A stretch of DNA of 14,175 nt from Asterionellopsis glacialis. Taxonomy: Eukaryota > Bacillariophyta > Plagiogrammaphyceae > Rhaphoneidales > Asterionellopsidaceae. Positions 1 to 8,541 of the stretch are shown here, one piece after another. Position numbers and translations under genes: made by a program. The notes beneath the pieces are model-generated. The model was given only the letters and a program-made list of their open reading frames with translations. It searched no databases and was not told the DNA's origin. Where the stretch lies: positions 2,210 through 16,384 of the forward strand of contig WKLE02003774.1 of assembly GCA_014885115.2 (NCBI GenBank), written 5' to 3'. Numbering within the stretch: the first letter of the stretch is position 1; each line of letters begins with the position of its first letter.

Positions 1-1349
1 TTCTTCTTTTAGATAAAGATATGTATAGGAATAGCTATGTTGTGTGGTAAGTTCCCATACAAACGTTTCCAAACGATCTTTCCATTTTGTCGTATCAAAG
101 GAAAAGAAGAAGAAAGGATTGTAAGGATAGTTTACAGTGTGGTTATCCTTCTTATTCGTCATTATGGATCCCTTTTCGCTCTCTTGTTGCTGTGGGGAAC
201 CAAACAATATTGACAACAAGGAGGAGGAAGAATAGGAAAATGGGAACCCCGAAAAAGAAGCTTTCGAATAATGAGTCAAAGGAAATGAGGATGACATGTG
301 TGCGTATCAATTATGATTCTTGTTTCTCTACTAGTGTGTTGGAGTCTAATCTTAGAACCTGTAGTGTTTTTGATAGACACAAGAGGAAAGTCTGTAAGAG
401 TCTGTACAGTGAATGGGATTGAATGTGGAAGATTTGGTGGTCGTTCCATCGATGACGTGTAGTACATGATATACTTATTTACTCGCTTACTAACTTACTT
501 TACAAACTACCTTGTGATTCTCCACAAGTGAGATGCGAGTATAGATGAACGTCAAAGAAAACAAGCACGAATGGGTTGATGTGTGTGAGTCTTTCGCTTG
601 CTTTAGGAGTGGCAATCGCGATGGAGGGCGGTGTCAACTCTTTCGAAATCGAGAACTCCATCCAAGAATCGCGCCACTCTTCTGAAAATGAATCGTGGGT
701 CAGACAGAATCTCAAAAAGACAAAAAAATAATATACACTAATAGAAATGCGTGTGACACCGTGAAATTGCATCCCCCTCCAAATATGGATCCCCATTATT
801 TTTCTACTCAACATTGTCAGATTGTTATTGAGAGAAAACCAGAGAGTGGCGATATACAGGGTTAATATCAAAAGTAGGGGGTTCTCATAGAAACCTTCTC
901 CCATCCATACAACGAAAGCACCAATGAGAACTTGAATTATTTATGATGCAACGGAGGAGATTACGTCAGGGTACTGTAGATTCAAATACTTACCACATAG
1001 GATAGACGTATGTATTTCTGTTGGGACGGAATCCAATACCGAATTTGTTGATCGTAGAGTTCTACGGTAACTTTCAGTATCAATTGAAAAATCATCCTTT
1101 GGCGAACTACAACGAACGTTCTCTGGAGAGAGAGAAACACACAGTAGTACTGTTTGCGCCGTACCTTGTATGTAGGTCCTATGTGTCACGCATCGGAGGG
1201 GATGACCGCCCCACGTAAAAACTCCGCGATTATTATTTTATTCTGTTTTACGTGAATCTCCAACTGCACACACATCACTCCCATAAAAAAAACGAAAAGT
1301 TTTTAGAACCACGATTAATCGAGGAAAACCAAGACTCTGTGTGCAATCC
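1..1349. other. Intergenic stretch, no supported gene
   Basis: I see no recognisable gene here. The reading frames are short, several begin only at TTG, and their translations resemble no family and lack compositional signs of coding. The longest ATG-started frame (minus strand, 904 down to 500, 134 codons) is hydrophobic at its start but unrecognised, and it lacks any splice-linked continuation that I could identify. The last part (about 1260-1349) becomes A-rich and probably belongs to the promoter or leader of the gene at 1451. Confidence 0.6.
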
Positions 1350-1547
1350 ATGATTATTGAAGAACCACTGCGATTGACAACAACAAGAACACCACCACCA
1401 TCAGCAATAGTAAAAAGAAGACAACAACCACAACAGCATAGTAGAAGGACATGCTTAACGTATTACCAGCAACAGCAACCACATTTGACCATCTGGCGAC
1501 AACACACAGTAGCGACAAATCAGAGCAACCAGGAGAACTCATCATGA
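1350..1547 (+). other. Upstream ORF overlapping the RVxF-protein start
   Basis: An ATG at 1350 opens a 65-codon frame that ends at 1547. It runs out of frame through and past the ATG at 1451 of the downstream gene. The peptide is rich in Gln, Thr and Pro and looks like low-complexity leader translated by chance rather than a selected protein. If the transcript begins upstream of 1350, ribosomes initiating here would bypass the main start, so it could act as an inhibitory uORF. The transcription start is unknown; if it lies after 1352 this element is meaningless. Confidence 0.35.
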
Positions 1548-2167
1548 CACCTAAATCACAAGACACAACAACCGTAGCTGTAGGTGAAGCTGCAGCTGAA
1601 GTGGTACGAAATTACAGCCATCACCATCATCATCAAACAGAGGATGTGGAAGATGCAGCTATATTTTTTTCCGCATTATCGGTACGATGTGAATTTTCAC
1701 TGGGGGCATGGGATAACGCAACAACAACATCATCACCATCACAAGACTCAACCAGAATTGCGTCATCCCTATCCACCTTTCAACAAAATCCATTGCAGCA
1801 ATTTTCATCAGATTATTCACGATGGGGAGGGAACAAAATGGACGAATTCGAAAGTGACAGTGATGAAAGTAGTGACGACGACGACGAAGACAGTGACGAT
1901 GATGACGACGATTGGGAAGACGATGATCTGGAAAGTGTACGCTTACTTGAAAATGACAACCAAGACGAAACAACCGGAAATAACCAATCCTCCTCTACAC
2001 GAGTCCATTTTTGCGAATGTCTTGTTACTGAAATTAATGAATATCCAAGGCCACCATCTGACATTGGACATTTGTTACATTATAGCGGGCAAGAAATTCA
2101 ACAATTTAAAAATGAGTATGATCGTGAAAGACGTAGTATGTCTCTACTTGAGCGGCTGGGATCTTGA
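1451..2167 (+). CDS. Acidic RVxF/LVTEI-motif protein, paralog 1 (possible PP1-docking protein)
   Basis: Intronless, 238 residues. The N-terminal two thirds look disordered: Thr/Ser/Gln-rich, with a His run at 57-61 and a strongly acidic Ser/Asp tract at about 131-167. The C-terminal module starts with RVHF (184-187), followed by LVTEI, a YP pair, an HYS triplet and a charged helix ending near 230. This module aligns without gaps for 29 residues to the product of the neighbour at 3378-4040, so the two are diverged tandem duplicates. RVxF preceded by acidic disorder is the classic docking arrangement of protein phosphatase 1 regulators, and an acidic RVxF protein of this shape recalls PPP1R15-type subunits, but the similarity is short and this is inference. 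I recall the LVTEV signature from uncharacterised diatom proteins. The start at 1451 is the first ATG in this frame that gives the long product; a CAA/CCA-rich leader precedes it. It is probably cytosolic or nuclear, since no signal peptide is seen. Confidence 0.72.
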   Translation: MLNVLPATATTFDHLATTHSSDKSEQPGELIMTPKSQDTTTVAVGEAAAEVVRNYSHHHHHQTEDVEDAAIFFSALSVRCEFSLGAWDNATTTSSPSQDSTRIASSLSTFQQNPLQQFSSDYSRWGGNKMDEFESDSDESSDDDDEDSDDDDDDWEDDDLESVRLLENDNQDETTGNNQSSSTRVHFCECLVTEINEYPRPPSDIGHLLHYSGQEIQQFKNEYDRERRSMSLLERLGS

Positions 2168-2922
2168 ATGTAACAATGCAAGATGTAAACTACCTGTAAC
2201 GCTCTGTAATTTAATAGATTTTATTATATTATCAAAAATTAGCCTCCAAATAACTTTCTTGTAGCGGCAACCATGGGCGAACCCTCTTGCGAGACATGCA
2301 TGAATTACAAGCCGTATGCGTTGCGGACGGAACTCTCAAGATACACATACTCGTATCTTGTGTACCAGTATTAATACCGGTAAACGCAATACCAAAAACT
2401 GATGGCAAAGAAAGGCTGCAGTAGTGCTTCGTCTTCGTCTTATTTGCTTCAACTTCTTTTCTCCTTTGTAACGCATCACAACGAATTTTATTGGCGCACG
2501 GGATTAACCATTAGGGACGCCAGCCAGACGACCTTATGTACATTCTGTTTCAAAACGTCTCAATGACATCATACTGAATGACGCACCTAAGTAGTGCGTA
2601 AGCAAAGAACACATGAAAACAGGCTGTCTTGGGGTTGTCCTTTCTCTGCTTAAAATGTCTCATAACCAGTTGAAGCCGAACCGGACCAAATCTGTTGTCG
2701 ACTAGAGCGCTGCTGACATTGCACCTGCAGGATTGATTATTTGATTCATTCGAATGCATCAATACAAAGTTGAGTTTGAGACATGCATCGCTGGTACAAA
2801 CATTCCGGTACTTGTACGAAAAAATGCGAACCCTGGTGAACTGAAATTTCTTTGGTGGCTGGAAGAGGTGCTCCCGGACAGAATCGACACGAGACAAACA
2901 TTATTTGAGAACTGCGAACCCC

Positions 2923-2946
2923 TTCATTCATTCATTCGTTCGTTCG
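2923..2946. repeat. TTCR tetranucleotide microsatellite
   Basis: Six perfect tandem 4-bp units: three TTCA followed by three TTCG. The switch at one position between blocks suggests a single substitution that spread by slippage. It lies in non-coding DNA. Confidence 0.8.
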
Positions 2947-3104
2947 TATTAACCTGTAATCAATCCCACCGGAAAATCTACACCGCTCTCCTGCAAATAC
3001 GTACCCCGAGGTAGAAATACGTGTTTGACAGATTTGTAATCTCAGAACAATCCATTTAGTAGAGAAAAAACTGCGTGTCTGAAAAAAAATCCAAAAAAGC
3101 CTGG

Positions 3105-3126
3105 TGTGTGTGGATATGCACACACA
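3105..3126. repeat. GT/AC inverted repeat (8-bp stem, 6-nt loop)
   Basis: TGTGTGTG at 3105-3112 is followed by a six-base spacer and then the exact complement CACACACA at 3119-3126. It sits about 250 bp upstream of the ATG at 3378. It may simply be a microsatellite pair in opposite orientation. Confidence 0.6.
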
Positions 3127-3377
3127 TTTCAAACACACATACACAACTAACCGACCGATGCAAGAACGAATTCGCATAGGACATCACGACTAATAACTAC
3201 CTCAAGAAAACAAACAACAAGAATAAATTGCGGTTTGAGAATTTACGAAACCAAAAGAAGAAAAAGAAAGGAGTAACCAATTGAAAACAATCTCAATCCC
3301 ACTCACAGTACATACACAACTCTAATAAAGAACAAATACATCGAGATCAAAATCTATACCACGACGACTTTCAAAAT

Positions 3378-4040
3378 ATGGTATTACTGTTACCCAACTA
3401 CCCCATGACAATGAATTACTCTAGAGAAAAAAACAATCCATATACACCTATAATGTCTACATCATATCCTATGAATAATTGGGGAATTCGACAAACCCAA
3501 CCACCCGTAGTAGAAGCAGAGCAAGATGAACTTGAACCTCTTCCGTTTGCGTGTCCGTCCGAATCCAAAATTAATCATACGAACCAAGAAAGTGACCTAC
3601 AAGATCAAGATCAAGACTATTACATTCCAGAGGATGATAGTTCTCTTAGTGATGAATGGTCCGTAGATTCAGTATCTGATTTTCCAGAAACCTGGGAACA
3701 TGTCTTTGATCATGATAACGATGATGATTATTATAAAGAGAATGATGAACAAGATCATGCTGGTATTATCATTTTAGAATCTCAAAGCTCCACGATTGAT
3801 GTACAAGAATATTTTGCATCTCACCAAGAAAAACAACAAGAATCACGTTGTGGTCGTAGTCGTCGTGTTACCTTTTGCGATAATCTTGTCACAGAGGTCA
3901 ATCATTATCCCAAGGTACAACGAGAATATTTGTCAGACATGTTTTACAGTGCAGATGAATTACAAGAAATTCTTGAAAATTTCATTTTAGAAGAACGACA
4001 ACGAATGATAGATGCGGAACAAGCAGAATTCAATGGATAG
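3378..4040 (+). CDS. Acidic RVxF/LVTEV-motif protein, paralog 2 (possible PP1-docking protein)
   Basis: Intronless, 220 residues. The N-terminal region (1-60) is Pro/Tyr/Asn-rich. Residues 71-128 are acidic with interspersed Trp and aromatic residues. The conserved C-terminal module has a basic lead-in, RVTF (163-166), LVTEV (170-174), a YP pair (177-178), an FYS triplet (189-191) and an acidic/basic helix to the end. The module matches the product of 1451-2167 at the same spacing over 29 residues, while the N-terminal halves have diverged almost completely. The role is inferred: the RVxF motif fits the hydrophobic groove of PP1 catalytic subunits and the acidic region could bind a substrate, but neither partner nor substrate is shown. 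No signal peptide or membrane segment is seen. The ATG at 3378 is the first one after roughly 200 bp of ATG-free A-rich leader, which supports this start. An AATAAA at 4063-4068 may serve 3' processing. It converges with the cereblon-like gene. Confidence 0.75.
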   Translation: MVLLLPNYPMTMNYSREKNNPYTPIMSTSYPMNNWGIRQTQPPVVEAEQDELEPLPFACPSESKINHTNQESDLQDQDQDYYIPEDDSSLSDEWSVDSVSDFPETWEHVFDHDNDDDYYKENDEQDHAGIIILESQSSTIDVQEYFASHQEKQQESRCGRSRRVTFCDNLVTEVNHYPKVQREYLSDMFYSADELQEILENFILEERQRMIDAEQAEFNG

Positions 4041-4274
4041 TGTTTTTATTTGTGTTTTTAATAATAAAAAGCCAATTTTGGCATCTGTTTATATATCTTT
4101 AGTAGTAAAATAATGTAACAATAGTAATGCAAAGAAATAAATATGTTTGGTTTTTGATGCGTTCCACGAATAAATCGAAAGCAAAAGCAGTCATGCAACG
4201 TCCATTTTCATATTCCTTGAACCTTTCGCATATTTTCTTATTCAGCTGCTGTTTATTGCTATTCGGTGAAACAG
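4041..4274. other. Convergent 3' intergenic spacer
   Basis: AT-rich 234-bp gap between two convergent genes. It contains AATAAA on the plus strand at 4063-4068 and 4136-4141, which could be polyadenylation signals for the plus-strand gene. A plus-strand frame from 4127 to 4390 runs into the antisense of the cereblon-like last exon and is not counted as a gene. Confidence 0.5.
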
Positions 4275-6957
4275 TCAACCTTCTACACCTTCAGATTCTT
4301 GATTCGAAATTGGATTCCGACGAGCAGTCGTCGTCACAGAGGCACCGCTTAGTCCCCAAAACAACAGTGGCCGATCAGCATTGTCATTAGCTGTCAAAAG
4401 GGATCGTGAGGACTGAACCCTAGTAAACTTCCAACCTAAATGCGAATGACAAAAGGAACAATAGGCTATTGTCCATGCGTATCCTGGAAACCAACTGTAG
4501 GAGTGACAAGGGAAGAGGAACGAAGAAAAAAAGGAGCTCATTAGAAGACATATTATCACCAAAAAAGAAATATAGCAAAGGATATCACAGAATTACATTG
4601 GAACCTGTCGTTCGTTACATACCTATCCTTAGTTTCGGGTCTCATATGCTCATACCATAAACTAGATTCTCGCACATTACGTAAAGTTGTTGTTTGGTGG
4701 ATGATGCCATGTTCATTCACATACGCACCAGTTGTACCTTCACTACCTTCGACCGTAAAAATATTGGAAACTTGTGATAATTGTCGACCACACATTTTAC
4801 AACATACAAATGTTTCATTTTGTACTTGTTCTAGAACCTTCTTATGAATGAAACGTAACCGTTGTACAGTGCAATTCATTTGTAATAGATCAAGTTTGTC
4901 TTTTTCAGATAATGCCATGTTTGATGCTAACCAAAATGAAAATCGCATTGGTTGCAACAGTGCGCATGATGATGATGATGATGTTGTTTTTGTTGATTTA
5001 GCTTTCAAAGCTTTGTAATCATGATCATCGGTTTCATTCACGTTCGCAATTAAACTACCCGGTAGCGGTGGTAAGGTCTTTCTCAAACCATCAAAACCAG
5101 GAACTCGATCTAATGCACTTCGGATTTTTCCAACGAGACTCCAAGGCCAATACTTTTTATATGTCATGGTAGGCACATGAGATACATTGGATAAGTTGCG
5201 AAGAAGCTGATCATGAAAATTCATATATGGGATTGAAGACGGAGAAGACTCTTCATCGCTATTATCAGCCTCACCAGGTAGACCTCGGGAAATGGAGTCC
5301 GAAAAAATTCTTTTCCTCAGTGCGACAGGTGGCATGGGTATCTCTTCATCCAGTAAAGGTTTGACCTTGTACAATCTAATATCTGCATGCTCTCCCCATT
5401 CTCGGTGTCGTCGTCTAGATATAGCGATGCCTTCACTGCCATTATCTCCGTCTATCCTAGATATGATTTTGAACCGACCTCTACACAATAAGAAGTAGAA
5501 ATCACAATAAATAAATCAAATTTGTTAGTTTGTGAAAAACAAGACTTTTATGATGGTTACGACAGAAACACTTGAAATGACACCTCAGCTCACAAATCTA
5601 AATTGAAAGAAAACTGACTAACTTACGTCCCAAGTGCTGTAACAACAATTTGGCTACTTTCAGATCTTTGCCAAACACGAGAATATTGTTGTGGATCATC
5701 TGCATCGATTGCGCTGTTCCGTCCTCCCGTGGCTACTGCTGCATCTTCATGCGTGTACGTGATTGTTGCCATAGTACCGATCCTACCAATTAATGGATCT
5801 GATGGCGTTTGGTTTCTTTGTCGGCTTGTCGAGGTACGTAACGATTGTCTTTCTTGTCCACGTTGTGCAAAACTTCTTTCACTATTGGTAGCACTAGCTG
5901 TCATACGGTGAAGAGCACCGGCAGCAGCGATATTTCTATTACGTTCACCCCGTGCAGGTGCTTCAGGTAATGCTGCTGGAGAATCATCATCATCATCACT
6001 ACTGTCCTCAGTGTCATCAATGTCATTTCCTGTGATAGCACGAGCAAGTTCTTCACGTGCAAATTCTTCTAAAAATCTTTCATACTGATTCAAAAAATCA
6101 GAATTATTCCTGGTAAGAATTCGAAGATTTGATCCTCGACGCATCCATGATGTTGAATCTTGAACATTTTGGTTCTGCTCATGTTCCTGAGTGTGTCGTC
6201 GTAATGGAAGGTCTGCATGTGTTAAAATACCCATTCGCACTTCATCATTTGATACAAGTTGTCTTGCGCGATCAATTTGACGTCCTAAATAATCTATCCA
6301 ATGTGGATTACGCAATCGTATTGGTATCGTCGATCCAGGAAATAATACAACCCCGTTTAATTCCAATATTGGCAATTCCATGTGCATAGATGATTCTGAT
6401 TTCCCACATGCTCTTTCATAAATATCCTCGTTGATCTTGTGTTTGTTATCCATGTTGAGCATGTTTGAGTCGGTATCTTCATTATGATCGTCGTCTTTTA
6501 TTCCGAAAATGCGGTCTTGATGTTCTCGTATGCTGTTATTACTTTTAGTACGTTTATTGATGTTTTCAACTTCAGCTCCAACAGCTGGGTGCCGATTATT
6601 GGAGAGGGAGCCTGATCTCATCCTTCGTCTACGATCCAACAATTCTTCTGGAAATAATGGATGAGATGCTCCGGGCAAATAAGAATGTTCTCTAGCTGGA
6701 ATTTCCGTTTCTATTTCTTCTTCTCCGGCAGATTCATCGCCATTCAAGTGTTGCTCGTGACTTTCTTCGAAATGATCTTGAGAATCAGTAGAATTATCAA
6801 TATCTTCTTGCGCATCATCATAGTGAGAAGATGATGATGGCGACAACCGAGGCGAAGATTCTTGCATTCTCACAACAACAACGTCACTGTTCGCATCGTC
6901 ATCATCGCGTAACACTCTTTCGGAATCGTCACCGTTATATATTTCTTGGTCTGACAT
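4275..6957 (-). CDS. CRBN: Cereblon-like CRL4 substrate receptor (Lon N-domain plus CULT domain)
   Basis: Three exons on the minus strand: 6957-5627, 5480-4623 and 4494-4275, joined in frame to 802 residues. Residues 1-190 are acidic, disordered low complexity. The Lon N-terminal-like domain starts at about 193 (LPILELNGVVLFPG) and is interrupted by a roughly 135-residue acidic/Arg-rich insertion (about 252-388) before GRIGTMATI and ALGTGRFKIISR. A helical segment with WPWSLVGKIR (555-564) and LSEKDKLDLLQ (634-644) corresponds to the part of cereblon that binds DDB1. The C-terminal CULT domain has zinc ligands C671/C674 and C742/C745, the AYVNEHG turn (696-702), SWFPGYAW (730-737), GWKF (750-753) and FWGL (775-778). 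In known cereblons this domain binds cyclic-imide degrons and thalidomide. The three Trp-cage residues W731, W737 and W751 are present. Human cereblon is 442 residues, so this one is much longer through disordered additions. It is a probable nuclear or cytosolic ubiquitin-ligase adaptor. Confidence 0.93.
4495..4622 (-). other. Intron 2 of the cereblon-like gene
   Basis: 128 bp, donor GTATGT after D729, acceptor TACAG, phase 2. Removing it creates Ser730 and joins directly into the SWFPGYAW motif of the CULT domain. If retained, the frame ends after about 22 extra residues, deleting the second zinc pair and the Trp cage. Confidence 0.9.
5481..5626 (-). other. Intron 1 of the cereblon-like gene
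   Basis: 146 bp, donor GTAAGT, acceptor TGTAG, phase 2. Removal joins ALGT to GRFKIISR, the usual continuous strand of Lon N-terminal domains, which supports the junction. Without splicing the first exon stops two bases into the intron. Confidence 0.92.
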
Positions 6958-7374
6958 TGTGATTCATTAAAATGGTCCGGCGATCTTATCGTGTTTCATG
7001 TCTCTCATGGGCGACGCAATCGATTCATTTTAAGTGAGAGCGCAAAGGTCTACAATTTCAGGATTGATGTTTCTGATATCTCTCTTTCGAATTTCTTTCT
7101 CTTGGTGCATGTGTGAAAGATTTACATGGTACTGAACCCGAACTCTAGCTAGTCCTATTGAAAGTCAGTACCGGTATGCCCGTATTACTACGACACAAAC
7201 CCCTTTAATTAACGTTAAAATACCGTTAAGATGCGACTGACTCACTGCTTCTTAATTTTTTGCATCTCTTGGCCCTCTGGACTGCATGCCGAGAAAAAAA
7301 TGAGATCAGCCATGACAAAAGTCAAGCAGCAACTCTCAAAAGCGTGCTCAGATAGCTGCTGTTACCACGGCACA
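6958..7374. promoter_or_regulatory. Divergent promoter region, cereblon-like / fibrillin-like genes
   Basis: 417 bp between the two divergent starts. It must hold both promoters if the starts are right. It contains a TACCGGTA palindrome at 7169-7176 and a TTAACGTTAA palindrome at 7209-7218. The last part (7231-7374) can be read in frame as a 48-residue N-terminal extension of the downstream protein. Confidence 0.45.
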
Positions 7375-8285
7375 ATGCAGTTTTCGCCAAGTTTTAGAAA
7401 GTTATGGTTATTCCTCATAGTAGCAACATCGTATTTTACCGATTCTTCCTTAGTTTCAGCATGGGTTACCAACGGAGGGTACAAGGAAGCTTTCCTTACA
7501 TCCTTAGATCATTTCGATGATCGTTTGAATGAAGCAACATCAAAACGTACAGATCTATTAAATCAACTAATTGCCAATAAAATTAATGTCGACGTCGATC
7601 CTATTCAAAAGAGTGTTGTGAACAATGATAATAATAATAAAGCAGGTAGTGGTGATGACAATGCCACGGTGTCGATTAAAAATCCTGGTAAATGGGAATC
7701 TATGATACCAGTTGCAACTGGTACATGGCAAGTGACATATGCACCACACATGACGACCATGGCCAAAGTATTTGGTGGTGGTGAATTTCGTGTACAATAT
7801 ATTTTAAATAACGATGGGACGATGGAAAGTCATGCCCGACTAGACTTTCCATTTTTATTTGGATTACGTGCCTTGTATCTATCTGTAAGCGGTAAGTTTG
7901 AGAGAAAGTTTTGTTTGTAATAGTACAATAATATTTTTAAAGCTAACTAATTAGAATTTTCTTTCCTTCAATGCGCATCGTTATAGGTACTTATGGATCT
8001 GTTGATGATGATGTTTGCCGCGTTGACTTTGACGAAGCTTGGATCAAAGCCATCCCAATGTCGGATGACAACAGCAGCGAAAATGATGTCGATGACAAAC
8101 CATTTGCCAAAATAAGTGATGTTCCTGATTCATTACTCAAATCGGCAATCACAGCTGTGGGTAGAAAATTCTTCATTGAGAATTTTTCTGTATTCCCTGT
8201 ATCCTTTTTAGATGACGATCTTATTGTATTTGATTTTGAATTACTCGGTACGCGTATCTGTGCACGAAAAGCTTCAACCGCATAA
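7375..8285 (+). CDS. PAP/fibrillin-like plastid lipid-associated protein
   Basis: Two exons, 7375-7891 and 7987-8285, giving 271 residues. Residues 1-29 look like a signal peptide (basic start, hydrophobic WLFLIVATSYF), with a likely cleavage SLVSA|WVT; an aromatic residue at +1 is the hallmark of plastid presequences in diatoms. Residues 35-100 are helical and polar with an Asn/Asp run. The core begins at about 114 with a GTWQVTYAPH strand and continues through a FRVQYILNNDG strand, the RLDFPF segment and VSGTYG across the splice junction. It ends with LIVFDFELLGTRICARK. This pattern resembles PAP/fibrillin lipocalin-like domains, which bind lipids or carotenoid-rich plastoglobules, but the match is from memory and moderate. 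An in-frame ATG at 7231 would add 48 residues with another hydrophobic stretch; I prefer 7375 because it puts a signal peptide at the terminus. The gene is convergent with the CrtI-type gene. Confidence 0.6.
7892..7986 (+). other. Intron of the fibrillin-like gene
   Basis: 95 bp, donor GTAAGT, acceptor TATAG, phase 1, splitting the Gly173 codon. Joining gives LYLSVSG-TYGSVDD, a continuous strand-turn-strand. Without splicing the frame ends at 7920. Confidence 0.88.
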
Positions 8286-8541
8286 AATGGCATTAGCACA
8301 GAATTGCACCATAGCCTTGCACATTCTGCCACAAGGACATCGATCACTTCACGAATATTATCTGGCTCAAATAGCGTTTTACTACAAGGATGTTGAATAG
8401 CCCTTTTAACAAGCCCACCATAGAGCCAACGACAAGGGGGTAATGCGGAGCGAAATCCTGGCTTCTTTGATGGCCTCTCGCTGCTCCTTGTGAAAGAGAA
8501 TGAAATAATTATTGCTCCAGACTAAATCTAATAATATAAGT
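8286..8541. other. Convergent 3' intergenic spacer
   Basis: 256 bp between the stop codons of the fibrillin-like and CrtI-type genes. Only short shadow frames are present, and I see no distinct element. Confidence 0.5.

Larger units (their letters stand above)
2168..3377. other. Intergenic region between the two RVxF paralogs
   Basis: No gene can be supported. It should hold the 3' end of the upstream gene and the promoter of the downstream one. It contains a TACCGGTA palindrome at 2375-2382, a six-unit TTCR microsatellite at 2923-2946 and a GT/AC hairpin at 3105-3126. From about 3180 to 3377 the plus strand is A/C-rich, T-poor and free of ATG, which fits a long unstructured 5' leader for the gene at 3378. 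An ATG-started frame at 2754-3014 (86 codons) is unrecognised. Confidence 0.55.

Noticed and set aside
87..422. 111-codon frame on the plus strand rich in Lys and Arg
   Set aside because: It begins only at TTG, and A/G-rich DNA explains the composition. No domain is visible.
500..904. ATG-started 134-codon frame on the minus strand with a hydrophobic beginning
   Set aside because: No recognisable family, no spliced partner, and the composition does not resemble the confident genes nearby.
1659..2064. Minus-strand frames encoding poly-Ser or His/Arg-rich products
   Set aside because: They are antisense shadows of the acidic GAY-repeat codons of the plus-strand gene.
2291..2788. Repeated 11-mer GAGACATGCAT at 2291-2301 and 2778-2788
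   Set aside because: Many 11-mer pairs are expected by chance in 14 kb, and the flanks do not match.
2754..3014. ATG-started 86-codon frame between the two RVxF genes
   Set aside because: Unrecognised, and it runs through the TTCR microsatellite. Not impossible, but there is no positive evidence.
4127..4390. Plus-strand 87-codon frame with a hydrophobic segment
   Set aside because: It overlaps the antisense of the cereblon last exon, whose homology is clear.
4968..4983. GAT trinucleotide repeat as a stand-alone microsatellite
   Set aside because: It lies inside cereblon exon 2 and encodes the Ser run at about 611-615, so it is explained by coding low complexity.
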